From assembly GCA_964057225.1 (NCBI GenBank), contig OZ059896.1, forward strand, positions 15,884,501 to 15,948,500: 64,000 bases of DNA, read 5' to 3'. The notes beneath the pieces were generated by a model. The model saw only the letters and a list, made by a program, of their open reading frames with translations, was not told the DNA's origin and did no database searches. The stretch is from Auanema rhodensis (taxonomy: Eukaryota; Nematoda; Chromadorea; Rhabditida; Rhabditidae). The position numbers were made by a program, and so were the translations under genes. This document shows, piece after piece, positions 53,108 through 61,581 of this stretch; positions within the stretch are counted from its first letter, which is position 1, and each line of letters begins with the position of its first letter.

Positions 53108-54672
53108 TCATACATGCAAACATGGTTTCAATGGGATGCTTGGAAACGGTTGTTCAGATGATGATTCTGAATCTGTTGTAGCTTTCCGCTCATCAGCTCG
53201 TGATGTTGCAATATCGAGCATGACAGCTGACGATGGGTCATTTCTGCTGGAGCTTGGAATATCATGCGTTATCGTTTGCTGCGGTTTTGGTAATGAAAAT
53301 GGAAAAGCGGAAGAGGAGGTGGGTATGTCAATATCAGAATAGCTGGGCGGAGCATTCTGAAACAAGCAGACTTTAGGTTATATCATGCTATCAGAATTAC
53401 AGACCAAAAGATAGCTGCGAGATTGCCCTCCTCTCTGACGATCTTGACGCTTAATCCGTGTAGCTGAAGCTGTAACTAAACTTAACCGTCATTTGCATTC
53501 TTTCTTACCTCGAACTTTCTGACATAAAATGTAAATAACGATAAGTATTAGTATGAGGAATACCGACGATAACTGCAAAAAGCATACATTCTATTCACGT
53601 TTCAAGCTTTTTCTCCAATCAGAAATTGAAAGAAACATGTTTTGATGGAAAACTTATTGATCTAGGAAAAACACAAAAAATCAGATGCACTTCTAGCCAA
53701 TTTAATGGCAAAGATGTACATTTCAAGTTCGACCGAACTTCATGCACAGTACACGTGAACGTGAACGTTCACGGTACGACAACATGCAATGCACGTCAAC
53801 GTTCACGTATTATGCGTTTTCTTGTGATGTATAATATTATTAATAATAAGCTTATAAGATAAATTAGAGGAATAGAAGAACATACGATGATGAGAACGTT
53901 TATGAGCATACGAGCTTCGTCTAAATGCTGAATACTATCCATTTGCTGACTATTTATAATCACATGAGGTTGCTCAAGATTATGTTGAACAACTTTTTCA
54001 AAATTTGTCATAGGCTCCAGTTGTTGTATCTTCTTGCTGCAGAGAAGCCAATAATTAGATTGGTAAATGATTAATATTTCTTACGGAAAACGAGAGTCTA
54101 GAGACAGTTGGCATAAATGGCCAGTGTATCCAGGGAAACAATCACAAACCTTAATTATATTTTCAAAAATTATGCCTTTAAGACTTAATTTTACCTCTAA
54201 ATCAATTTGACCACGAATACATCTAATATCAGTGTACATTTTGAAGTCTTCATCTGGATGAATACAACTGAATTGTAAAATAAGATAGATAGTTGTCTAT
54301 TAAATCTCATATATAGATTACTTACCTAACATTCATAGCTCTACCACTTCGACATCTTGCTATTCGCTCACAACGCTTCCCAAAAAAGCCAGGCTTGCAT
54401 ATACATCTTCTAGAATTATATATACATATATATATAATATATAAGAATTTTTCTTAGATTTTTAAGAGTATTACTTTGAAAAATGACGATCTGGAAGCTT
54501 ATGTGTACCAATAGAATCGCATATTTTCGACATTTTTTCCAGAGCTTCAAAGGATACTGAACAGAAAAAACTATTTATCATATTTTATTTTAAAACATTT
54601 AAGCTTACATGATGACAATATACTTGATGTGGTTACATGTGAAAAAAGAATTAAAAAAACAATGGGCAACAT
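53108..54672 (-). CDS. Type I membrane protein with EGF-like modules and a PPxY cytoplasmic tail
   Basis: Eight exons splice in phase from ATG 54672 to TGA 53108. There is a signal peptide, MLPIVFLILFSHVTTSSI. A Cys-bearing segment (SFEALEKMSKICDS) leads to two EGF-like C-terminal halves, CICKPGFFGKRCE and CDCFPGYTGHLCQ, separated by a Cys-containing stretch (SCIHPDEDFKMYTDIRC). A linker without Cys follows, then one TM helix split by an intron (LINVLIILSSVFLILILIVI) and a basic stop-transfer (CQKVR). The tail is basic (RIKRQDRQRGGQSR), carries NAPPSYSDIDIP, a PPxY motif that could bind WW domains such as Nedd4-type ligases, and ends Ser/Pro-rich. The architecture suggests a small adhesion or signalling receptor; no specific orthologue is recognised. 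TTATAG directly precedes the ATG, compatible with trans-splicing. The TM-splitting intron is about 290 bp, long for this cluster. Confidence 0.8.
53760..53773. other. 14 bp perfect palindrome in an E-box-like cluster
   Basis: CGTGAACGTTCACG is its own reverse complement. It is flanked by ACACGTGAA on one side and by a second, inverted-type copy CAACGTTCACGT at about 53799-53810. It lies in the intron that splits the TM helix of the EGF-like gene. It may be a protein-binding site or a hairpin; function unknown. Confidence 0.4.
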
Positions 54673-54927
54673 CTATAAATAATTTAATAAAAAAATTCAT
54701 CCCATATATTAAAAGTGTATATAAAATAATATAAGAACAGATGAAAATATTATATCTAAACGTTTTCAAGAGTAACATGATCACTTTCAGCTGTCTTATA
54801 TGCACATCTGATAAGGTTGAACAAATCAATATCCAATGAGTTTATGATTAGAACTTTTACGGTGCTCAGTTTTGCTGGCCTATTTTCAAAATTGCTTATT
54901 ATTTTTATCAAATATATAATATTTCCT

Positions 54928-55234
54928 GGCGCTGGTATTGTTTCGCCCACCCCCCCCCTAATAATCAGAGAGTTAACATTAGAGCGCGCTTATAACATTT
55001 TGGGCACACACCAGCTTTGCATAAACTAGCGGGAGTGCTCTATCCCAGATCCGGGGGGTCTGGGGGGGTATCCCCCCCAGATAGAGAAAGCTTCAACAAA
55101 ATTTAAAAGTATTAAAAGTATCAGAGAGAGCACTCCCACTCACAGAGATGAGACTCTTTATTTTCAGGTAAAAAACGCATGCGCTCTAATGTTAACTCTT
55201 AGGGGGGGGGGGTGGGCGAAACGATACCAGCCCC
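54928..55234. mobile_element. Non-autonomous DNA transposon (MITE), 307 bp, with 8 bp target site duplication
   Basis: The ends are inverted repeats of about 55-60 bp. Left: GCTGGTATTGTTTCGCCCAC, then a C-run, TAA, GAGTTAACATTAGAGCGC. Right, read backwards: GCTGGTATCGTTTCGCCCAC, C-run, TAA, GAGTTAACATTAGAGCGC. They differ by one T/C substitution, C-run length and a small insertion. The element is flanked by the perfect direct repeat TATTTCCT (54920-54927 and 55235-55242). Inside are two more inverted pairs: GGGAGTGCTCT near 55031 with its complement near 55125, and TCTGGGGGGG with CCCCCCCAGA around 55068. There is no coding capacity. An 8 bp duplication with GG-starting ends fits Merlin-like or hAT-like elements; I cannot decide between them. 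It lies between the WDR83 stop and the EGF-like gene start. Confidence 0.85.
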
Positions 55235-55392
55235 TATTTCCTTTTTATAGATGATAAGACGGAATATATGTTCTGTTATTTCGTAGCTGAAAGAAATTCG
55301 AAATGTTACGACTTTGCGAACTTTATTATTTAACCGGTATTTGGAATAAGAATGATAAGATCATGAAGGTTATGACAGATGTTACTATTAAA

Positions 55393-56634
55393 TTAACAAT
55401 CGAAATCATCATCGTTTTTAGGAACCCAAAGATATAACAGTTGGCCTGCAGCTGTGAGAAGATGCTGCTTTTTAGGGTGTGCAGTCAAGGAATGGACAAC
55501 TTTAGAAGGATGTTCCAGCTTGGCTTGAATATCCGAGTCCAGTAAGCTGCAAACAGATGAAAATATATAGGTATGCCAAGTCTAAAGTAGTTGAGGGACT
55601 TACCCGTAAACATAAACAAAACCATCTTCGGAGCCGGTTGCAACATGTTCAATGTTATGCAAAACAACACTATTAATCTTATATTCAGAGTTCACATGTC
55701 CTTTATATCTGAAAAAAGTTCAAATACAGCCAAAGGCGTAGAAAATGATGTACTGTGTTAACATCTTTCCGTTTGATTTATCCATTAATCGCATATTTCC
55801 GTCTTGAGTCGAAGCTAAAATGCAATTGCCATCCGGAGTAAAGCAGACGGAGTTCACACTTTCGCCAAGGAAATCAAAATGAACCTAAAGAAAACTTATA
55901 TATAAGTAAGAGCATTGAATTGTAAATTACAGTTCCGTCCCTAACATTATAGATCCTATAGTTACAATCAGCAGAACCAGCAACAATTTCATAACCGTTA
56001 ACTTCAATCGAAAGCACACCGTCAGTGGCTTCGTTGAAAACCTATTAAGTTTTAATAAAAAACAGTAAAAAATATAGATATCAACTTGAACAGCTTTATC
56101 TGTTCGACTTCTATTATCAAAAGCTTTCAAAGTACCATCCATTGAGCCAGAAAACACTACATTAGACTCTTCATTGAATGCTACTGTATTTACGCGAGCT
56201 GAAAATTAATTCATGAAACACTATCGAGTTATCAGGGAACCTCCATGAGCTCTCCATCTTCGTAGTTGCTTTCCAGACTCTACATCAAACACAGTTACAG
56301 CTTTATCTGCTCCTCCGGTTACTATCTGAGAGTTATCTGATGACGATGCTGCGTCGAACACCTAGCACATGGCATAAACGTGAAAATTAATATTGGTCTT
56401 CTAAAACTTGCCTCATTTCCTGTTCCACAATATGTTTTAAGTAATGTTCCCTTTATGGGATTCCATAATTTTACTGTTTTGTCAGAACCACATGATAAAC
56501 AGTAGTTTCCATCCACTGAATATTCAAAGTTAAGACTACTGTGAAATACCAAACACACCATTATATTTAACCCCACGCACTGCACCCTGCTTACAATCTA
56601 TTACTCGTGCTCTAATCTGAGGTACTTTTAACAT
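55393..56634 (-). CDS. WDR83: WDR83 / MORG1 WD40 scaffold protein
   Basis: Eight exons run from ATG 56634 (MLKVPQIRARVIDCKQGAVRG) to TAA 55393, about 305 residues against 315 in human. The spliced product follows human MORG1 closely: GNYCLSCGSDKTVKLWNPIK, GTLLKTYCGTGNE, VFDAASSSDNSQIVTGGADK, ARVNTVAFNEESNVVFSGSM, ATDGVLSIEVNGYEIVAGSA, NSVCFTPDGNCILASTQDGN, YKGHVNSEYKINSVV, HVATGSEDGFVYVYG, VVHSLTAHPKKQHLLTAAG. It should fold as a seven-bladed beta-propeller. WDR83 is known as a scaffold in ERK signalling and HIF prolyl hydroxylase (PHD3) control, and it also associates with spliceosomes. An upstream in-frame ATG at 56730 exists, but human alignment and the CTTCAG two bases before 56634 favour the chosen start. 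Intron 56362-56411 uses a GC donor. Confidence 0.93.
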
Positions 56635-56854
56635 TTCTGAAGGTTTAAGAAACTCAATACAGCAATTAAAATCAAGAATCAAGTATTTCGTTGTTTTTGA
56701 AACGATATATTGTGATAGAAAACAAGGCATAAAAAATTAAAATTTATTAAACCGTAATAAGCGTACCGTTGATCACACACCATTTCTAGACCAAAAAATC
56801 ACAGAAAAACCCTAACAAAGATTTTCGGCAGTAAGTATGCTATGCAGAAAGAGA

Positions 56855-57126
56855 TCAAACTATTGGCAATTCCTTCTGCTCACTAAGAGCCCTAGATTCA
56901 TGTAAAATGACGTCGTACGAAACACCCTGAAACAAATATTTTTTTATCAAACTTTTGTTATTACTATGATATTCTCTCACTTGATGAAAAGCTGACGAAA
57001 CAAAGTGTTTATTAGCTGTTGCTGTCATTGCGCGATAAGAATCACCGGAGCCGAATATTATCTGGAAGTATTGATGGTTATACGAAAAACCGGAGAGTAC
57101 GCCCGTGCTTCCGTGGCGCAATAGGC

Positions 57127-57162
<36 letters not shown>

Positions 57163-58662
57163 GAGCCCACCCGGGAGCGAAAAATTTTGCATTTGTCATT
57201 TCGAATGTACTATATTTAGAATTCTTTTCTTGGAACTCCAACAAATTTCGAGATGAGTTAATATATACCATGCTTCTGTCATTTATCCTCTCTGATTTTT
57301 TAAGAGCCAATGTTCTTGCAGATACTTGATCTTCAACGACTCGAACTTTTTGAAAAAGTTCTTCCAATCTAGATCTTTCGTTATCTCCAGCCACTGTTTT
57401 CATAATACTTATCACAGAATCATGTGCTGTTTTACATATAATTAATTCTCTATCTAAAATACGAGCATATAGTTAAAAAGTATTTTTATGCTTGCCTTTA
57501 ATCAATTTTAAAAGTTCCGTTCTAGCAGGAGTAGTTTTCTCCATTTCGGCTTGACTAGTTAATAAAGTGCTATTAAACCTTAAAATAACTTTTTTTTTGT
57601 TAAATATAAATATTGAATTATACTTGTGCTCAGTGCCTCCAGGATGAGTTAAATTGGATACAAGTACAAAAACAGCGGACACGTCCAAATTCACACACGG
57701 TGCAGGGGAAGAAGGATCTACTTCGCTTTCGGATCTTCAATATTAAATATTTTAATGTTTAAGTTTTCAAACAACAAACTCTTCGTCAGGTTCTAGCATT
57801 TCCAAATAATCCTCAGGAATCTGTGCTATTTTATCAATAGGAATCTTAGATGGAGATGAATATAGTTAAGGTGTTAGTGTTTTGTTTCTTACTTGTTCCC
57901 CTATAACATTAATTTTCATTGATATTAGCTTCTTAGCCATCAAGTCAGGAATGCCAGAAACAAACTGAAACACAACTTCAGGAGGAGTGAAGTTTTTTTG
58001 AAACAGATTTGCCATCTGAAAAAATCATGAATTGTGAAGACTGGAATACGTTCTAACATAAAGGTAGTTTTCAGCTTGTTCGAATATATTTCTATTTGTA
58101 CTAGCTAGCCAATCCATGCATATTCCTTTAGCAGACCGAGAAATCACTTTAATCTGAAGATATTGATCATTATATAACTAGATCAAGCATTGGAAAAAAC
58201 CCATTGATCTCCATTGGAAGCAACCAAGTCCACAGTGTGTTTAAGAGTGCTGAAAGTGGTGATTCGAATACTCAGATAATCAAAAAATTTGACAAGGTAG
58301 ACGACAACTTACTCATTCAGTGATGGATCAAGGATAGAAAATGTATTGAAAACAGCCGTAACTCCACTGAACACATCAATAGCTTTAACAACATTTTCAA
58401 AATGTGTCACATTACTTGTTTCAATATATTTCTTCTCCAAGGGGCATTTTCCTTCTTCAAGCTTAAATAATTTCTCCTTAGCATAGATAAAAAACTTTTA
58501 ACTAACCGATTCCAAAAAACGTATTTCACTAGCTAAGCGATTTCTTAACTTCACAACCCCTCGTAGCTTAGCTATACTCCCTTCTTTCAATTGTTGATCT
58601 AAAGACCTTGCAGTACTCAGTCGACGTTGCAACATGGATTTTAATGCTCCTTCGTCTTCCAT
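56855..58662 (-). CDS. UPF0415 / C7orf25 family protein (DUF1308)
   Basis: About eleven exons run from ATG 58662 (MEDEGALKSMLQRRLSTARS) to TGA 56855. Segments line up in order with human C7orf25: KLRNRLASEIRFLESV; KKYIETSNVTHFENVVKA; DLVASNGDQW with IKVISRSAKGICMDWL; PPEVVFQFVSGIPDLMAKKL with MKINVIGE; VNLDVSAVFVLVSNLTHPGG; FNSTLLTSQAEMEK; DRELIICKTAHDSVISIMKT; LFQKVRVVEDQVSARTLALK; then KKSERINDRSM joined to IIFGSGDSYRAMTATANKHF across the tRNA-bearing intron; and GVSYDVILHESRALSEQKE at the end. The family is conserved in animals, has no established biochemical role that I know of, and the protein shows no TM segment or signal peptide. The intron between RSM and IIFG (about 57063-57270) is roughly 200 bp, longer than its neighbours, because it carries a tRNA gene. 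CTATCAG directly precedes the ATG. Confidence 0.92.
57107..57179 (+). tRNA. trnN-GUU: tRNA-Asn (anticodon GTT)
   Basis: A complete cloverleaf. Acceptor GCTTCCG pairs with CGGGAGC with one T-G wobble; D arm GCGC/GCGC with loop AATAGGCA; anticodon stem TTCGG/CCGAA with loop CTGTTAA, so anticodon GTT at 57140-57142; variable loop AGGTT; T arm GGTGG-TTCGAGC-CCACC, an intact B box; discriminator G. No intron. It lies on the strand opposite to, and inside an intron of, the UPF0415 gene. The D loop is one base shorter than the usual animal tRNA-Asn loop (as I recall it, AATCGGTTA) and the acceptor has a wobble pair, so it is slightly divergent, but all required pairs are present. A short T-run is not obvious immediately downstream. 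Confidence 0.93.
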
Positions 58663-58839
58663 CTGATAGAATATAAAACTAAACAATTCATAGATTCAAA
58701 AAAATACAGATATAGTCGCATCGCAATTGACGATAAAATGAGAAGATATAGATTCTGTGAGAGTCTGTCATATACTTAAGAAGAAATAAGTTATAAAAAC
58801 CCGTATGTTTAAAAAAAAGTTGTTTTATATTCAAATGGA

Positions 58840-60525
58840 CTATCGGAAGCAGTTGGGGCAAAGTCGAAACTCCATAGGGACACCATCACGAAAATCAACC
58901 TGAATTGCACATTTCACAACTTACTGGCCATGCATGCGACTTACTGACTGGCAAAAACTTAGTACATCTATTATCTCTGTTTTTACAAATAGAATATCTC
59001 TTGGACATGTCTACGAAAGGAAAAAAGAATTATGATAATATCGATTAGTTACTTTAAAGCATCTGTAGCACAAGCAAAGAGCACTCGTTGACTGTATTCG
59101 AACATTCCAAGGTAGCCAAGAACTGTATTTCTCCTTTCTGACATTTGCCGAACTTTTTTCGAATCAAGTATACTTTACCTACGTATAATGCTTAAGAACT
59201 GCCCAAGCAAGATGAACAAGTAATGGAACTTTTGGCCGTATCTTCACTTCTACCAAGTTTGGCTGATAATTTCCATCTGCAAGTCCAAAATAATCCAATC
59301 TGAGATTTATCAGGGTCCCAGGCAAAGAAGAGAATTCATTTCTTGATATATCTAAGGTCCGCAAAGAACGAATAAGACCAAGCTGAACTTAATCGGTTAC
59401 CCAATTTACTAGAGAAATTAAGCCATATACCTCAATTGGTACTGATTTTAGATTGCAATTTCTAACTTTCAATACTTTTAAATTCGGTAATTCACACACT
59501 TCCGGAGGGATATGGCCGATGGCGTTTTCGCTGAGATCTAAACTGAGCAGAGAAGGTGGAAGCTGCAAAAATTTTACCTGAAAAATTTAACAAATGAAGT
59601 TTTAACAAAAATTAAAAGATACAGGTATGTTAGTTCTAGATAAATTGAGTTCTCGAAGATTACTTAATCGTTTTAATAACAATAATCGGGAAAACAACTG
59701 ATGCTCGTTCTAAAACTTAATTGATTAGTATATGAAAGAAAGTAAATGCTTCACCAATGTATCTGATACGAACACTGCTCCAGTCAGATCGAGGACTTCC
59801 ATTTTGCTAAGCCCAAACCACGCTGGACATACAGAGGGAAGAGTAACTAAAACAAGGATAGAAAATCCTTTAAATAAAAGACAAACCATTAGTTATTTCT
59901 AATATGACAATTGTTGAAGGATATCCTTGCCTATTATACTCTTTAACCATTTCTTTGGTAGTTAAGCTTAGTTTTTTAGGACCTAATGATGGAGCAATCT
60001 ACAAGTATTGTTTGAAATTAAGATGTTTCCTCTTAAAATTTCACTGGATCTGATTTCAGAGATACATCAAGGCCTTCCCTGGATTTAATTATAGAATCCA
60101 GAAATCTGCGCAATGCACGAGTATCACACTAAAAAACACATGATAACTAAGAAAAAACTGTAGATATTGTCCAACATCACACAGAAAGTAAGTATCTTGT
60201 TTGCATATTAAAGTTATTTTTCCGGCCGGGACATGAGTTGATATAACATTAGTAACATTGTCTTTTGTTAACTGAAACTGTATCTCTTAGAAATATTCAT
60301 AATATTCAATCTTACAGCTTCTGTAATATCTCTTTTGGAATTTGCTAGAGCACATTTCATCACAAGATGGTTAGATCCCTACAAAATGCCAACTTTGTAT
60401 CTTGAAATCCATTCAATTCTAACTTTCATTCTAGTTTTCATAAGTGTTACGACTGCTTTAACAGGACGTTTACCGCTAACTCCTGCAGTTCCTTTTGCAG
60501 TAGTTATCTTGCATTCAAATCTCAT
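58840..60525 (-). CDS. lrr-1: LRR1 (PPIL5-type) leucine-rich repeat substrate receptor of Cullin-2 ligase
   Basis: ATG 60525 to TAG 58840-58842, about ten exons. The N-terminus MRFECKITTAKGTAGVSGKR, then VKAVVTLMKT, matches human LRR1 (MKLHCEVEV...GKGVRAVLSL). Next comes a region corresponding to the human Ile/Leu and YFL-RENI segment (ITLICKQDTYFL, DTRALRRFLDSIIKSREGLD). Leucine-rich repeats follow: LSKMEVLDLTGAVF, LSNLRELNLSRTNIP, PPSLLSLDLSENAIGHIPPE, LPNLKVLKVRNCNLKSVPIE, IRSLRTLDISRNEFSSLPGT, LRLDYFGLADGNYQPN. As in human LRR1, a non-repeat end follows (VPLLVHLAWAVLKHY), here closing with RLCPNCF. LRR1 with CUL2 ubiquitylates the CMG replicative helicase at termination, and in C. elegans it targets CKI-1; it acts in the nucleus. 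TTTTTCAG-T directly precedes the ATG, consistent with trans-splicing as first gene of a putative operon. Confidence 0.9.
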
Positions 60526-61326
60526 ACTGAAAAACTTAATTTTCACGAAATTGAATGATTAACTTGTACAATTTTTACAGCCTCATACATTTTAACGAAC
60601 TTTATAATTTAAAACATATCGAAACTTTAAATCTAGAAAATCAACGTTGAATCAAATGCTCATCAGGTTTAATGTAATATTTTCGCATACCGTACTTACT
60701 TACTTATATATTCACATTGGAGCGCGCTTCGATAAAAACTATTAATAACTCCAGTTTCCTCATTTTAAATTCTTACTAATTGTATTTTTCATCATATTAC
60801 CATTCTTGATTTCTGGTTATAATTAAAAAATTTTGTAACTATTCAAGAAGAGTTTTTTGAGTTTTTGCTAATTTTGAATACATTCGGTTGTATTGTTTTT
60901 TCTTCCTCTGTATATTCTCCGAACACGTATTTTTATTATTTGAAAACATTTAGTTATTAATTTGTAGTCATCGATAAACAAAACAATTTCTTTGAACTTC
61001 TTTAGAAATCAAATTATAAAGGAATGTATGTAAGTTTCTTCATTGAATATCATAGTTAAAAGATCACTGTAGGTATACTGTACAACTATCGCTAACTTTT
61101 CGATTTCTGACAGCATCAAATTTTTAATTTTTTAACGCTACATATTAATTCGATCTGGTAAAAATTCGTATTTCCTTTAACCTCCCCTAATTTTGCTAAA
61201 GTTCACCTCTTCTATTTAAACGAGAGTACAATTCGAATTTTTTTGTAATCCAAATGTATCTTACCATGGAAAATATACTGCGAAGAAGCCAGTACTATCT
61301 TTCTTCCTTATATGATTCTTTTATAG
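60526..61326. other. Intergenic, AT-rich
   Basis: Promoter side of LRR1. No gene is recognised. It contains CACATTGGAGCGCGCTTCGA near 60714-60733, which shares GAGCGCGCTT with the left end of the MITE at 54928. The match is too short to call a second copy. N-terminal exons of the neighbouring Srx-like receptor remnant might lie here but were not identified. Confidence 0.4.
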
Positions 61327-61581
61327 AGTTCAAAAGGACTAAAAGATCCTGGTTTAATTTTACTTACAAGTGTTTACATTGTTTACTGGACTTCTGGACA
61401 GTCATATGTGATTTTAATGGCTATTAACAGGTTGGATTTCCAACCTCTGCAATAGCTATATCAGCGTACTTTTCAGATTCGTGGTAGTATGTCTTCCACA
61501 ATACAATATTTTTACTTATAAGTTTGTTAGGAATACGATTATTGTTTTAAATATATCTTTTTCTATTTTCAATATCTGAAG
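61327..61581 (+). pseudogene. Srx-like chemoreceptor fragment (probable remnant)
   Basis: Two exons splice in frame. From the acceptor TTTTATAG at 61326: SSKGLKDPGLILLTSVYIVY, WTSGQSYVILMAINR. A 45 bp intron (GTTGGATT to TTTTCAG) interrupts the Arg codon, then FVVVCLPQYNIFTYKFVRNT, IIVLNISFSIFNI and a stop. The motif YVILMAINRFVVVCLPQYNIF is the TM3-to-loop signature of nematode Srx receptors (x-x-N-R-F-x-x-V-x-x-P-x-x-Y-x-x-I-F). Only TM3 and the start of TM4 are seen. No compatible flanking exons for TM1-2 or TM5-7 were found and the frame closes after TM4. A remnant is most likely; a gene with longer introns cannot be excluded. Confidence 0.5.

Larger units (their letters stand above)
55393..60525 (-). 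other. Putative spliced-leader operon: LRR1 - UPF0415 - WDR83
   Basis: Three minus-strand genes follow one another with gaps of 177 bp (58663-58839) and 220 bp (56635-56854). Each start codon is preceded at 0-2 nt by a splice-acceptor-like sequence: TTTTTCAG-T-ATG for LRR1, CTATCAG-ATG for UPF0415, CCTTCAG-AA-ATG for WDR83. In nematodes this arrangement marks polycistronic transcripts resolved by trans-splicing. Gaps in C. elegans operons are usually about 100 bp, so these are slightly long. The EGF-like gene downstream (ATG 54672 preceded by TTATAG) could be a fourth member, now separated by 720 bp including the MITE. Confidence 0.6.

Noticed and set aside
53626-53862. Plus-strand 78-codon frame with four Cys inside an intron of the EGF-like gene
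   Set aside because: TTG start, overlaps the palindrome cluster, no splice partners; probably chance.
56635-56730. Upstream in-frame ATG extending WDR83 by 32 residues
   Set aside because: Human WDR83 has no such extension and a splice-acceptor-like CTTCAG lies just before the inner ATG.
57063-57270. Long minus-strand frame running through the tRNA and fusing two UPF0415 exons
   Set aside because: The human alignment jumps from NDRSM to IIFGSGD and good GT/AG sites bracket the tRNA, so this is an intron that happens to be open.
60714-60733. GAGCGCGCTT shared with the left end of the 307 bp MITE
   Set aside because: About 10 bp of identity only; not enough for a second copy.
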